Assembly: GCA_030266395.1 (NCBI GenBank) | Contig: JAJDHX010000010.1 | Span: forward strand, 1-38,065 | Length of the DNA: 38,065 nt | Reading direction: 5' to 3' | From: Selenomonadales bacterium OttesenSCG-928-I06 | Lineage (GTDB): Bacteria; Bacillota; Negativicutes; Sporomusales; Sporomusaceae | Part shown: positions 30,572 through 38,065 of the stretch, in pieces | Position numbering within the stretch: position 1 is the stretch's first letter | How the letters are laid out: each line of letters begins with the position of its first letter | The notes under the pieces: generated by a model | Seen by the model: only the letters and a program-made list of their open reading frames with translations | Databases searched by the model: none | What the model was told of the DNA's origin: nothing | Made by a program: the position numbers and the translations under genes

Positions 30572-31456
30572 ATGGATGACATTAGGTTAGTTATAGTTAC
30601 AGGCATGTCAGGTGGGGGTAAATCCGGTGCTATAAAGATTATGGAAGATTTGGGGTATTTTTGTGTAGACAATTTACCGCCTCTTTTAATACCTAAAATA
30701 ACAGAACTCTGTGAACAATCAAACGGCAAAGTAAGAAAAGTTGCTTTAGTTGTTGATATACGTGGCAGAGAGTTTTTTGGTGCACTAGTTAATGTTTTAG
30801 AAGAACTGGACGAGAGTGGTTTCTTATTTGAAGTACTATTTTTGGAAGCGTCTGATGAAGTCATAATAAGAAGATATAAAGAATCCAGAAGACGTCATCC
30901 AATGGCACTTACCAGTGGTAGAATTTCAGAGGGAATAGCTCAAGAAAAAGATAAGCTTAAGCAAGTAAGGCAAAGAGCAAATTACATTATTGATACTTCA
31001 AATTTGTCAATAAAAGAATTGCAAAATGAAATAATATCTATTTTTGAGTCTGATGATTCTCTTAAAAAGAAAATGGATATAACATTTCTTTCTTTTGGCT
31101 TTAAATATGGTATTCCTATTGATTCAGATATGATGTTTGATGTAAGGTTTTTACCAAACCCTTTTTATATAGAAGAATTAAAACATCATAGTGGTTTGGA
31201 GGCTGAGGTAAAAGAATATATTTGGAAATGGCCTGTTACCAGACAGTTTGTAGAAAAATTAAATTCTTTAGTTGATTTCTTGTTGCCACAATATGAAAAA
31301 GAGGGTAAAAGCAATTTGGTTATTGCTTTTGGCTGTACAGGCGGCTTGCATCGGTCTATATTTATTGCAGAAAAATTAGCTGATCATTTTAAAAATAATG
31401 GTTATAGAATAAATATAGAACATAGAGACATTGAGAAAGCATTAAAATTAAAGTAG
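30572..31456 (+). CDS. rapZ: RapZ/YvcJ nucleotide-binding protein
   Basis: This 294-residue protein begins with a P-loop, IVTGMSGGGKSGAIKIMEDLGYFCVDNLPP (Walker A GMSGGGKS at residues 10-17; quoted in family form, here with G in place of the usual A). It continues with VDIRGREFF, a Walker B-like element, and the C-terminal RapZ domain with FGFKYGIPIDSDMMFDVRFLPNP and FGCTGGLHRSIF. In Escherichia coli RapZ controls amino-sugar synthesis through small RNAs; in Bacillus the homologue YvcJ affects competence. Its place directly before yvcK and whiA is the standard Firmicutes order. ATG 30572 follows GAGGTG. Confidence 0.94.
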   Translation: MDDIRLVIVTGMSGGGKSGAIKIMEDLGYFCVDNLPPLLIPKITELCEQSNGKVRKVALVVDIRGREFFGALVNVLEELDESGFLFEVLFLEASDEVIIRRYKESRRRHPMALTSGRISEGIAQEKDKLKQVRQRANYIIDTSNLSIKELQNEIISIFESDDSLKKKMDITFLSFGFKYGIPIDSDMMFDVRFLPNPFYIEELKHHSGLEAEVKEYIWKWPVTRQFVEKLNSLVDFLLPQYEKEGKSNLVIAFGCTGGLHRSIFIAEKLADHFKNNGYRINIEHRDIEKALKLK

Positions 31457-31514
31457 AGATTTAAGAATTTTTTTCAAACTTTTTAGATAAGTTTGTAAAA
31501 GAAGGTGAATTATT

Positions 31515-32504
31515 GTGTATTTACGTAAATTTTTTAGAGATTTATCAATAACAGTGATTGGTGGCGGTACAGGGCTGCCAGTTCTTTTAAGAGGTATAAA
31601 ATATTTAACTAAAAATATTACTGCTGTAGTTACTGCCGCAGATGACGGTGGTTCTTCAGGCAGATTAAGAGAAGATTTAGGTATAATTCCAATCGGCGAT
31701 CTTAGAAACTGCCTAATTGCTCTTGCAACTACAGAGCCTTTAATGGAAAAGCTTTTTCAATATAGATTTGGCGGTACAGGACAAATTGCCGGACATAGTA
31801 TGGGCAATTTATTGCTTGCTGCTTTAACAGAAATTATTGGTGATGTTGAGATTGCCTTAAAAGAGACCAGTAAAGTTCTGGCAGTGCGGGGGAGAGTTCT
31901 TCCTTCTACAAAAGAGAGAATAAACTTAGTAGCTAAAATGACAGACGGCAGTATTGTTCAGGGAGAATCTAAAATACCGTTAGCAGGGAAGAAAATAGAA
32001 TCAGTATATATTGAGCCTGCAGATGCTAAAGCTTTAAAAAGTGTTATTGATGCAATCTATACCTCAAATATTTGTATTTTAGGTCCCGGAAGTCTTTATA
32101 CAAGTGTGCTGCCAAATCTTTTAATTAAAGAAGTAGAAAAAGCTTTAAAAGAAACTGAAGCTCCTAAAGTATATATATGCAATGTGATGACCCAGCCTGG
32201 TGAAACAGATGGATATACAGCAAAAGATCATGTTAAAGCCATTATAGATCACGTGGGAGATGGCTGCATTGATTATGTTTTAGTGAATGTGGAAGAAGTT
32301 GCAGATGATTTAAAAGAAGTCTATGCAAAAGAAGGTTCGGAGCCGGTAAAAGTTGATATTGCGGAAATTGAAAAATTAGGTGTTAAGGTTATAAAAGCTG
32401 ATTTAATTAGTGAAACAAATCTTGTGCGTCATGATCCGCTAAAGTTATATCAAGCGTTGATATCGCTTATTTATGAACTTAAAGTAATATTAGAAAACAA
32501 ATGA
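31515..32504 (+). CDS. yvcK: YvcK/CofD-like gluconeogenesis and cell-shape factor
   Basis: A 329-residue protein of the CofD-like fold. It starts at GTG 31515 with a GAAGGTG site. The nucleotide-sugar binding signatures are VIGGGTGLPVLLRG (residue 13), TAADDGGSSGRLRED and PIGDLRNCLIALA; AGHSMGNLLLAAL and ILGPGSLYTSVLPN follow. YvcK binds UDP-sugars and is needed for growth on gluconeogenic carbon and for normal cell-wall synthesis in Bacillus. It lies between rapZ (58 bases) and whiA (24 bases) in one operon. Confidence 0.94.
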   Translation: MYLRKFFRDLSITVIGGGTGLPVLLRGIKYLTKNITAVVTAADDGGSSGRLREDLGIIPIGDLRNCLIALATTEPLMEKLFQYRFGGTGQIAGHSMGNLLLAALTEIIGDVEIALKETSKVLAVRGRVLPSTKERINLVAKMTDGSIVQGESKIPLAGKKIESVYIEPADAKALKSVIDAIYTSNICILGPGSLYTSVLPNLLIKEVEKALKETEAPKVYICNVMTQPGETDGYTAKDHVKAIIDHVGDGCIDYVLVNVEEVADDLKEVYAKEGSEPVKVDIAEIEKLGVKVIKADLISETNLVRHDPLKLYQALISLIYELKVILENK

Positions 32505-32528
32505 TTTGCTGAAAGGATGAACTAAGAG

Positions 32529-33470
32529 TTGTCTTTTTCAAGCGATGTAAAAAATGAATTAGCACGTTATAATGAAGAAAATGAATGTTGTCAATTGGCT
32601 GAATTGGCAGCATTGCTTCGTATGCAAGGAACAATGACTATAGCAGGGAAAGCAAACGTAGGAATTAATTTTAGTACAGAAAATGCTGCCGTTGCCAGAC
32701 GTGTATTAACATTTATAAAAGATAGATCAAAAGCCAAAACTGAGGTAGTAGTTACTCGTGGTAAACGTCTTAAGAAAAATAATACATACCATGTAAGGGT
32801 GGTTCCTGATAGAAACACTGTAGAGCTTTTAACAGAGCTTGGATTTCTTTCTGATGGAGTTATAAGACAAAGGCCTGGTATAAAAATTGCGCGCAAGATG
32901 TGTTGCAAAAGAGCTTATTTAAGAGGTGCTTTTTTGGGTGGTGGCTCAGTAAGCAGACCACAAGGTTCTTATCATTTAGAACTTCTTACAGCAAATAAAG
33001 TGTTTGCAGAAACTTTGCTTAAATTTATGCGATCTTTTGATTTATCTGCAAAGCTAACTGATAGAAAGAATACATACATAATATATTTAAAAGAAGGAGA
33101 TGCAATTACTCACTTCTTGCAAATAATAGGTGCTCACACCGCTCTTTTAAAATTTGAAGATGTTCGTATTTTAAAAGAGATGAGAAACAAAGTTAATCGG
33201 ATAGTAAATTGTGAAACTGCAAATTTAGAAAAAACAGTAGGAGCTTCTTTTAAACAAATAGAAAACATAAAATTGATTCAAGAAAAAATGGGACTTGAAG
33301 GTATCCCAAAAGAACTTCGTGAACTTGCTTTAGCAAGGCTTGAGAATCCTGAGGCTACATTAAATGAACTTGCTGATTTGCTTGCGAATAAAGTGGGCAA
33401 ATCCGGAATAAATCATAGGTTCAGAAAAATAAATGCTATTGCCGAAAATTTGAGATTAGAGAAAAATTAG
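32529..33470 (+). CDS. whiA: WhiA DNA-binding protein
   Basis: This 313-residue protein combines a degenerate LAGLIDADG homing-endonuclease fold (residues about 20-200, with YLRGAFLGGGSVSRPQGSYHLE) and a C-terminal helix-turn-helix (ELALARLENPEATLNELADLL, then KSGINHRFRKI). It was first known as a sporulation regulator in Streptomyces; in Bacillus it influences cell division and chromosome segregation. The start is TTG 32529. It is the last gene of the rapZ operon. No strong terminator is seen before the next promoter at 33560. Confidence 0.94.
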   Translation: MSFSSDVKNELARYNEENECCQLAELAALLRMQGTMTIAGKANVGINFSTENAAVARRVLTFIKDRSKAKTEVVVTRGKRLKKNNTYHVRVVPDRNTVELLTELGFLSDGVIRQRPGIKIARKMCCKRAYLRGAFLGGGSVSRPQGSYHLELLTANKVFAETLLKFMRSFDLSAKLTDRKNTYIIYLKEGDAITHFLQIIGAHTALLKFEDVRILKEMRNKVNRIVNCETANLEKTVGASFKQIENIKLIQEKMGLEGIPKELRELALARLENPEATLNELADLLANKVGKSGINHRFRKINAIAENLRLEKN

Positions 33471-33559
33471 TTTTTACATGTGCATTTATGTTTGTTTTAA
33501 AGTTTTAATAATTGTCTCCTTCCTGCATCATAAATAATAAATTTTTGGAGGTTTAGGTA

Positions 33560-33587
33560 TTTACCTGTCGAATACATGTGGTATAAT
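33560..33587 (+). promoter_or_regulatory. Promoter for the secreted protein-SCIFF unit
   Basis: TTTACC at 33560-33565 and a perfect TATAAT at 33582-33587 are 16 bases apart, about 65 bases ahead of the TTG start of the secreted protein. Confidence 0.65.
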
Positions 33588-33651
33588 AAATATTGTTTAA
33601 AAATTGATTTATTATAATTTCTTAAACAACAACTTGCTAGGAGGGAAGTTC

Positions 33652-34773
33652 TTGAAGAAAATTATTCAAAGTGTTTTTTTTATTTTGATGATATGTTTCT
33701 TCTTTACATCTTTTAATTTAGTGAGCTTTTCTAAAGATGCAAATGAAAATCAAATTCTTAAGCCAGAATCAAGGCTTCTTAATAAAAATATTTTAAAAAT
33801 TGAAGAAATGTCTGTTAAAGTTAGAGAATCTGATGATATACTGATATTATCAGACAGTCCAGAAATGGTTAAAAAAGTTGGAATTATGTATCAGGATACG
33901 GTAAGTGGTGATGTTAGATTATTTTTTCATCATGTAAATGATACTCCATCAATCAAGAAAATTTTGGTACTACTGATAAATGAAGGTACAGAAACAGCAG
34001 AGATTACAATTACTAATTATGGGCTTGGTGGTCCGGGTTATGATTATTTAAAAATAGGTAAAGATGTTCAGGACGAGTATTTCGATCAGAAAAATTATAA
34101 AAAACGTATTGCATATCCAGGCGAAACTATTCTTTTAGATCCACAGTTAGATACATTTGTAGTAAAATCCGGGGAACTTTTAAATGGCATGTATGATTTT
34201 AAAACGACAGCTCCGGTTAAGGTTGTTGTAATGATGATGCCTGTATATGAAAAAATACCAAACTTTTTAAAGATAGCAAAAATACTTCCTTGTGATAAAG
34301 AAAGACTAAGAGGAACATTTAAAGGGAAAGATAGACTCATAATTTTAGATAAGAATTATAAATCTTTTGAAGATGGCTATAAGGTAATTACTTTAGCTGA
34401 CAATAAGGTTGATAAATTTTCTTATGGCATAGATGCAACTGATGGTAGCCAAACTCAAAATTATGGTAATTATGGAGTAATGTATCATTTATATCTGCCG
34501 TCTCACTCTGAAAGCAATTTCTCAATGTTTTTAAATCCAAGAGGCGGGGTATATGCAGGAAATGTATTGATTTCTTATAAACATGCATTTGAGGATAATG
34601 TGAAAACCCCAAGAGACAGACTGTTTTTTGGACAGGATTCTACAGTTGATTTTGCACATTTAGGTGACTTCAGAGGAGGTTATTCTTTGTGGATGACATT
34701 CTCACCGCCTGGTGCTTCAAATTTGCCTGTAAAACTAATATTAGTACCTAATGAAGAAAAGCATAAAAAGTAA
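33652..34773 (+). CDS. Secreted protein of unknown function, upstream of the SCIFF peptide
   Basis: I chose TTG 33652 because AGGAGGG lies six to eight bases upstream and the product then begins with a signal peptide (MKKIIQSVFFILMICFFFTS). The 373-residue protein is otherwise soluble, with a beta-rich pattern (GDVRLFFHHVNDT, ILVLLINEGTETAEITITNYG, FSMFLNPRGGVYAGNVLISY). A single Cys remains in the mature part (KILPCDKERL). I do not recognise the family; the first half resembles an immunoglobulin-like or copper-amine-oxidase-type accessory fold only in a general way. It ends 17 bases before the SCIFF precursor and should share its transcript, so a link to that peptide is possible. Confidence 0.75.
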   Translation: MKKIIQSVFFILMICFFFTSFNLVSFSKDANENQILKPESRLLNKNILKIEEMSVKVRESDDILILSDSPEMVKKVGIMYQDTVSGDVRLFFHHVNDTPSIKKILVLLINEGTETAEITITNYGLGGPGYDYLKIGKDVQDEYFDQKNYKKRIAYPGETILLDPQLDTFVVKSGELLNGMYDFKTTAPVKVVVMMMPVYEKIPNFLKIAKILPCDKERLRGTFKGKDRLIILDKNYKSFEDGYKVITLADNKVDKFSYGIDATDGSQTQNYGNYGVMYHLYLPSHSESNFSMFLNPRGGVYAGNVLISYKHAFEDNVKTPRDRLFFGQDSTVDFAHLGDFRGGYSLWMTFSPPGASNLPVKLILVPNEEKHKK

Positions 34774-34790
34774 ATAAGGGGGAATTTTTA

Positions 34791-34937
34791 ATGACTAAAG
34801 AAAAACATGTAAAAACTATTAATGCAAATTCACTTACAAAATCACTAAAAGATGGTGGTTGCGGTAAATGTCAATCTTCTTGTCAATCAGCTTGTAAAAC
34901 ATCTTGTACTGTAGGAAATCAAGTTTGTAAAAAGTAA
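34791..34937 (+). CDS. SCIFF six-cysteine ranthipeptide precursor, 48 aa
   Basis: ATG 34791 follows AAGGGGG. The 48-residue product has a leader with the conserved KHVKTINANSLTKSL and a core with six Cys in 23 residues: CGKC, SSC, SAC, TSC and GNQVC. This is the pattern of the SCIFF (six cysteines in forty-five) family, typical of clostridial genomes. The maturase converts such Cys to thioether bridges with nearby residues. The mature role of SCIFF is still unclear; it has been called a quorum or housekeeping peptide. The gene is too short for ordinary gene callers but is unmistakable, and its maturase follows at 35073. Confidence 0.93.
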   Translation: MTKEKHVKTINANSLTKSLKDGGCGKCQSSCQSACKTSCTVGNQVCKK

Positions 34938-34950
34938 AATTTAAAAGATA

Positions 34951-34984
34951 CCCCTGCTTTTATTAGCAGGGGCTTGATTTTTTT
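34951..34984 (+). terminator. Terminator between SCIFF and its maturase
   Basis: CCCCTGC pairs with GCAGGGG across an eight-base loop, then CTTGATTTTTTT. It lies between the peptide gene and the maturase gene and would give many more peptide messages than enzyme messages. Confidence 0.82.
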
Positions 34985-35072
34985 GTGTGCATAAAAGGTG
35001 GCAATAGGTTAAAATAAATAATAAATGCATCAGCCCTATTGTTATAAATAAACTTAAGGTAAAGAGGTAGAA

Positions 35073-36458
35073 ATGTTTATTCATAAATTCTTTTTAAATA
35101 ATTTATATATAGTCCTTGATATTAATAGTGGGGCAGTACATAGTGTAGACAAGCTTATTTATGATTTGCTTGATGTATATGATGGTTCTGATGAAAGCAC
35201 TGACAGAGCTAAAGAAGCTTTTAAGAATAGATATAACCTGGATGATGTTGAAGAAGCATTGAGCGAGCTTAGTGAATTAAAAGCAAATGGTCTTTTATTT
35301 GTACCGGCTCCTCCTGTTCCAACATTATTTCAGCAAAAAACGCCGGTAAAATCTTTGTGTCTTAATGTAGCACATGATTGTAATTTAAGATGTAAATATT
35401 GTTTTGCCTCTACCGGTTCTTTTGGCAACAAGAGAGAGCTTATGGATTTTGAAACTGGCAAGGCTGCGGTTGAATTTTTGATTAAAAACAGCCAGGACAG
35501 AAATAACTTAGAGATAGATTTTTTTGGCGGAGAACCGCTGTTGAATATAGATAATGTTAAAAAACTAATAACTTATATAAGAAAAAGAGAAAAAGAAACA
35601 GACAAAGAATTTAGTCTTACTCTAACTACAAATGCTGCACTTTTGACAGACGAAATAACAGAATATCTCAATGAAAATGAGATAAGTTTAGTGTTGAGTT
35701 TAGATGGCAGAGAAGATGTTCATGATTTTATGAGACCTTATTCTAATGGACAAGCAAGCTATAATGATATAATTGGCAATATAAAAAGAGCTGTTAATTC
35801 CAGAAACGATCAAAATTATTATATAAGAGGCACCTATACAAAAAACAATCTTGATTTTGCAGCTGATGTTATACATATGGCAGATCAAGGATTTACCCAA
35901 CTTTCGGTAGAACCGGTAGTGGGTGATAAGTTTTTAGAGAAATTTAAAATACAAGAAGAAGATATTCCTATTTTAGAAGCAGAATATGAAAAACTTACTT
36001 TAGAGTTTTTAGATAGACATAAAAAAGGTAAAGGCTTTAATTTTTTCCATTTTAATATAGATTTAGAAAATGGACCTTGCCTTGTTAAAAGATTGAGGGC
36101 ATGTGGTTCAGGCTATGAATATTTTGCAGTTGATCCAAAGGGAGATATATACCCTTGTCACCAATTTGTAGGACAGGAAGAGTTTTTGCTGGGTAATGTT
36201 TTTGCTGGTGCGGTAAATGAAGAAATTTCTGCAAAGTTTAAACAAGCTTATGTTTTTAATAAACCAAAGTGCAGAGAATGTTGGGCTAGATTTTATTGCA
36301 GTGGCGGTTGTCAGGCAAATAATATTTTAATTAATAAAGATATACTGGAACCGTATGAGATTGGTTGCAGGCTTCAAAAGAAAAGACTGGAATGTGCAAT
36401 TATGATTCAAGTTTTTAATGCTCTTTGTGAAGATGAAAATTCTACTAAAGTTATTTAA
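35073..36458 (+). CDS. SCIFF maturase, radical SAM/SPASM thioether-forming enzyme
   Basis: A 461-residue enzyme. Residues 1-85 are a RiPP-recognition-like region with IVLDINSGAVHSVDKLIYDLL. The radical SAM cluster motif is AHDCNLRCKYCFA (CX3CX2C near residue 100), followed by FFGGEPLLN and TLTTNAALL. The C-terminal SPASM domain holds two auxiliary clusters with RACGSGYEYFAVDPKGDIYPCHQF (read in two parts) and KCRECWARFYCSGGCQAN. This is the architecture of CteB and its relatives, which link Cys sulfur to a residue in the SCIFF core. The start is ATG 35073 with AAAGAGGT. Its partner peptide is 135 bases upstream, so the pairing is secure. Confidence 0.94.
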   Translation: MFIHKFFLNNLYIVLDINSGAVHSVDKLIYDLLDVYDGSDESTDRAKEAFKNRYNLDDVEEALSELSELKANGLLFVPAPPVPTLFQQKTPVKSLCLNVAHDCNLRCKYCFASTGSFGNKRELMDFETGKAAVEFLIKNSQDRNNLEIDFFGGEPLLNIDNVKKLITYIRKREKETDKEFSLTLTTNAALLTDEITEYLNENEISLVLSLDGREDVHDFMRPYSNGQASYNDIIGNIKRAVNSRNDQNYYIRGTYTKNNLDFAADVIHMADQGFTQLSVEPVVGDKFLEKFKIQEEDIPILEAEYEKLTLEFLDRHKKGKGFNFFHFNIDLENGPCLVKRLRACGSGYEYFAVDPKGDIYPCHQFVGQEEFLLGNVFAGAVNEEISAKFKQAYVFNKPKCRECWARFYCSGGCQANNILINKDILEPYEIGCRLQKKRLECAIMIQVFNALCEDENSTKVI

Positions 36459-36583
36459 ATCCTAAATTGAAGGATATTTATAAGTGATTGTCGAAGGATT
36501 TTTTAATTGTCGTCATAAAATAATTATTTAAGAAATATTAAATAACATTACAAGAAATTCAAGAGAAACTGGGAGGTGATAAA

Positions 36584-38065
36584 ATGCAAATGGATCATAA
36601 TCTTCAACTTGAGACAACTCAAAAGTTATTAATGACGCCACAACTACGTCAGGCAATATCTATTTTGCAATTATCATCAACAGAATTAGTTTCTCTTGTA
36701 GAAAAAGAACTTTTAGAAAACCCTATTTTAGAAGTTGATGAAAGCCAAGATACCAAAAGCCCTGAGGAACCTGACGCTATAGAGAGCGAAGTATCCTCTA
36801 TGGAAGATTTGTATAATGTTACTAAAGAAAAAAAGCTGGACTATGATGAATGGTCAGAATATTTTTCTTATATATTTTCTGATTATGTTTATTCGCCTGT
36901 TGATAGAAATAAAGAACAGGTAGATTTATTTAGTATTTATCCTGTTTCAACAATGTCACTTCATGAACATTTAGAAATGCAATTAAATTTTTCTTTATCA
37001 GAAAATAAAAATCCCATTGATTATAATATTGAAAAAGAAATTTTAAAAATAGGAAAGTTTTTAATAGGATGTATAGATGAAAATGGGTATTTGAGGTGTA
37101 GTATAAGTGAAGCTTCAAGTATTTTAAAAGTCAGTCCTGTTTTGGTTGAACAAGTTTTAAATATAATAAAGACTTTTGATCCTGTTGGTGTGGGAGCTAG
37201 AAATTTAGCAGAGTGCCTTCTTATCCAGATAAACCAGACTAAATGTTGTTCCTCTTATGAGTCTTATTATATTGTTAAAGAGATTATTGAAAATCATTTG
37301 GTTGATATAGGTGAAGGCAAGCTTAAAAAAGTGTCTGAAGCTCTTAAAATAAGCATTAAGGAAGTTCAAAATGCAATTGATATAATAAGAAAACTTGAAC
37401 CAAAACCTGGTGGAGCTTTTAGTGATTTTAATGCTGAATATATTCATCCGGATGTTATTGTGGCAAAAGATCGTGATGACTATGTAATTACTTTGAATGA
37501 TAAACATGTACCAATGCTTTCTATAAATCCTTATTATCGTCAAATAACCAGAAATAAGTCATATGATATGGATGGCGATACCAAAAAGTTTGTGGAAGAT
37601 AAATTAAATTCTGCTCTTTGGCTTATAAGAAGTATTGAGCAACGCAGACAAACAATAGTTAATGTAACTAGAACTATTGTAGATATGCAAAGAGAATTTT
37701 TTGATAGTGGTGCGAATTTTTTAAAACCTCTTGTTATGAGACAAGTGGCAGAACAGGCTGGTATTCATGAGTCTACTGTCAGCAGAACAGTCGCAAATAA
37801 ATATATAGCGACTCCGCATGGAATATTTTCTATGAGTTCATTTTTTACTAAAGGATTGCAGGGTGTAGGCGGTGTAGCTATTTCTACAAACCTTATTAAA
37901 AGAGAGCTTAAGGATTTAATTACTCATGAAGATTCCAGACATCCTTTAAGTGATAGTGATTTGGTATATAGGCTGGGGGATAAAGGTATTAGAATTTCTC
38001 GGAGAACGGTTACTAAATATAGAAAAGAACTGAATATACCTTCATCAACAAAACGCCGCCGCTAC
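36584..38065 (+). CDS. rpoN: RNA polymerase sigma-54 factor (runs to the window edge)
   Basis: ATG 36584 follows GGGAGGTGAT. The frame is open for 494 codons to the last base of the window, so the stop lies just outside. Region I is the Gln-rich activator-contact helix (LQLETTQKLLMTPQLRQAI), region II is short and acidic, and region III includes the core-binding part (FDPVGVGARNLAECL) and the helix-turn-helix (VMRQVAEQAGIHESTVSRTV). The RpoN box, which reads the -24 element, is SRRTVTKYRKEL near residue 475, and the protein reaches PSSTKRRRY, the normal end. Sigma-54 needs an enhancer-binding protein; none is seen in this window. Confidence 0.96.
   Translation, partial: MQMDHNLQLETTQKLLMTPQLRQAISILQLSSTELVSLVEKELLENPILEVDESQDTKSPEEPDAIESEVSSMEDLYNVTKEKKLDYDEWSEYFSYIFSDYVYSPVDRNKEQVDLFSIYPVSTMSLHEHLEMQLNFSLSENKNPIDYNIEKEILKIGKFLIGCIDENGYLRCSISEASSILKVSPVLVEQVLNIIKTFDPVGVGARNLAECLLIQINQTKCCSSYESYYIVKEIIENHLVDIGEGKLKKVSEALKISIKEVQNAIDIIRKLEPKPGGAFSDFNAEYIHPDVIVAKDRDDYVITLNDKHVPMLSINPYYRQITRNKSYDMDGDTKKFVEDKLNSALWLIRSIEQRRQTIVNVTRTIVDMQREFFDSGANFLKPLVMRQVAEQAGIHESTVSRTVANKYIATPHGIFSMSSFFTKGLQGVGGVAISTNLIKRELKDLITHEDSRHPLSDSDLVYRLGDKGIRISRRTVTKYRKELNIPSSTKRRRY

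Overview
The window comes from an AT-rich, anaerobic, Firmicutes-type bacterium that has an outer membrane. The Gram-positive marks are the rapZ-yvcK-whiA gene order, a SCIFF peptide with its radical SAM maturase, strong AGGAGG ribosome binding sites and frequent TTG starts. The outer-membrane mark is a 1163-residue autotransporter with a C-terminal beta-barrel. Together these point to the Negativicutes; the very low GC would fit a Megamonas-like Selenomonadaceae member, but the genus is only a guess.

Positions 1-3960 look like the end of one or two integrated elements. Small unrecognised genes, a secreted OB-fold-like protein and a membrane-anchored nuclease-like protein come first. Then follow two identical 39-bp copies of the 3' part of a tRNA-Val(GAC) gene (2600-2638 and 3887-3925). 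Between them lies a single radical SAM gene that is richer in GC than its surroundings. GTGACA/TGTCAC repeats just left of the first copy resemble integrase arm sites.

Positions 3990-10920 hold a methyltransferase-aquaporin operon and then 940 bp without a protein gene. That gap contains two consensus sigma-A promoters, each followed by a short structured non-coding transcript, and a third long-stem element with a 28-bp inverted repeat. Next come the autotransporter, an Xre repressor that probably shares its transcript, and a divergent Xre-ImmA pair in which immA is broken by a frameshift at a run of five C.

Positions 11000-19040 are a reverse-strand cluster of eight TPR proteins, each with an N-terminal signal or anchor, plus a 54-residue membrane protein and a DsrE-like protein. 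Strong hairpin terminators divide it into four transcription units. The shared leaders and C-terminal caps show paralogous expansion of exported repeat proteins.

Positions 19130-33470 are mostly chromosomal housekeeping genes: a TetR regulator with its own operator, a fused 1403-residue 2-hydroxyacyl-CoA dehydratase activase, an acetate transporter of the SatP family, glgC, a trmB-pncB operon, a decayed gene remnant, and the operon YvlD-like protein, HAD phosphatase, rapZ, yvcK, whiA.

Positions 33560-38065 contain an unrecognised secreted protein directly upstream of a six-cysteine SCIFF precursor, an attenuating terminator, the SCIFF maturase, and rpoN (sigma-54), which runs to the window edge. 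No rRNA gene, intact tRNA gene, CRISPR array or intact insertion sequence was seen.
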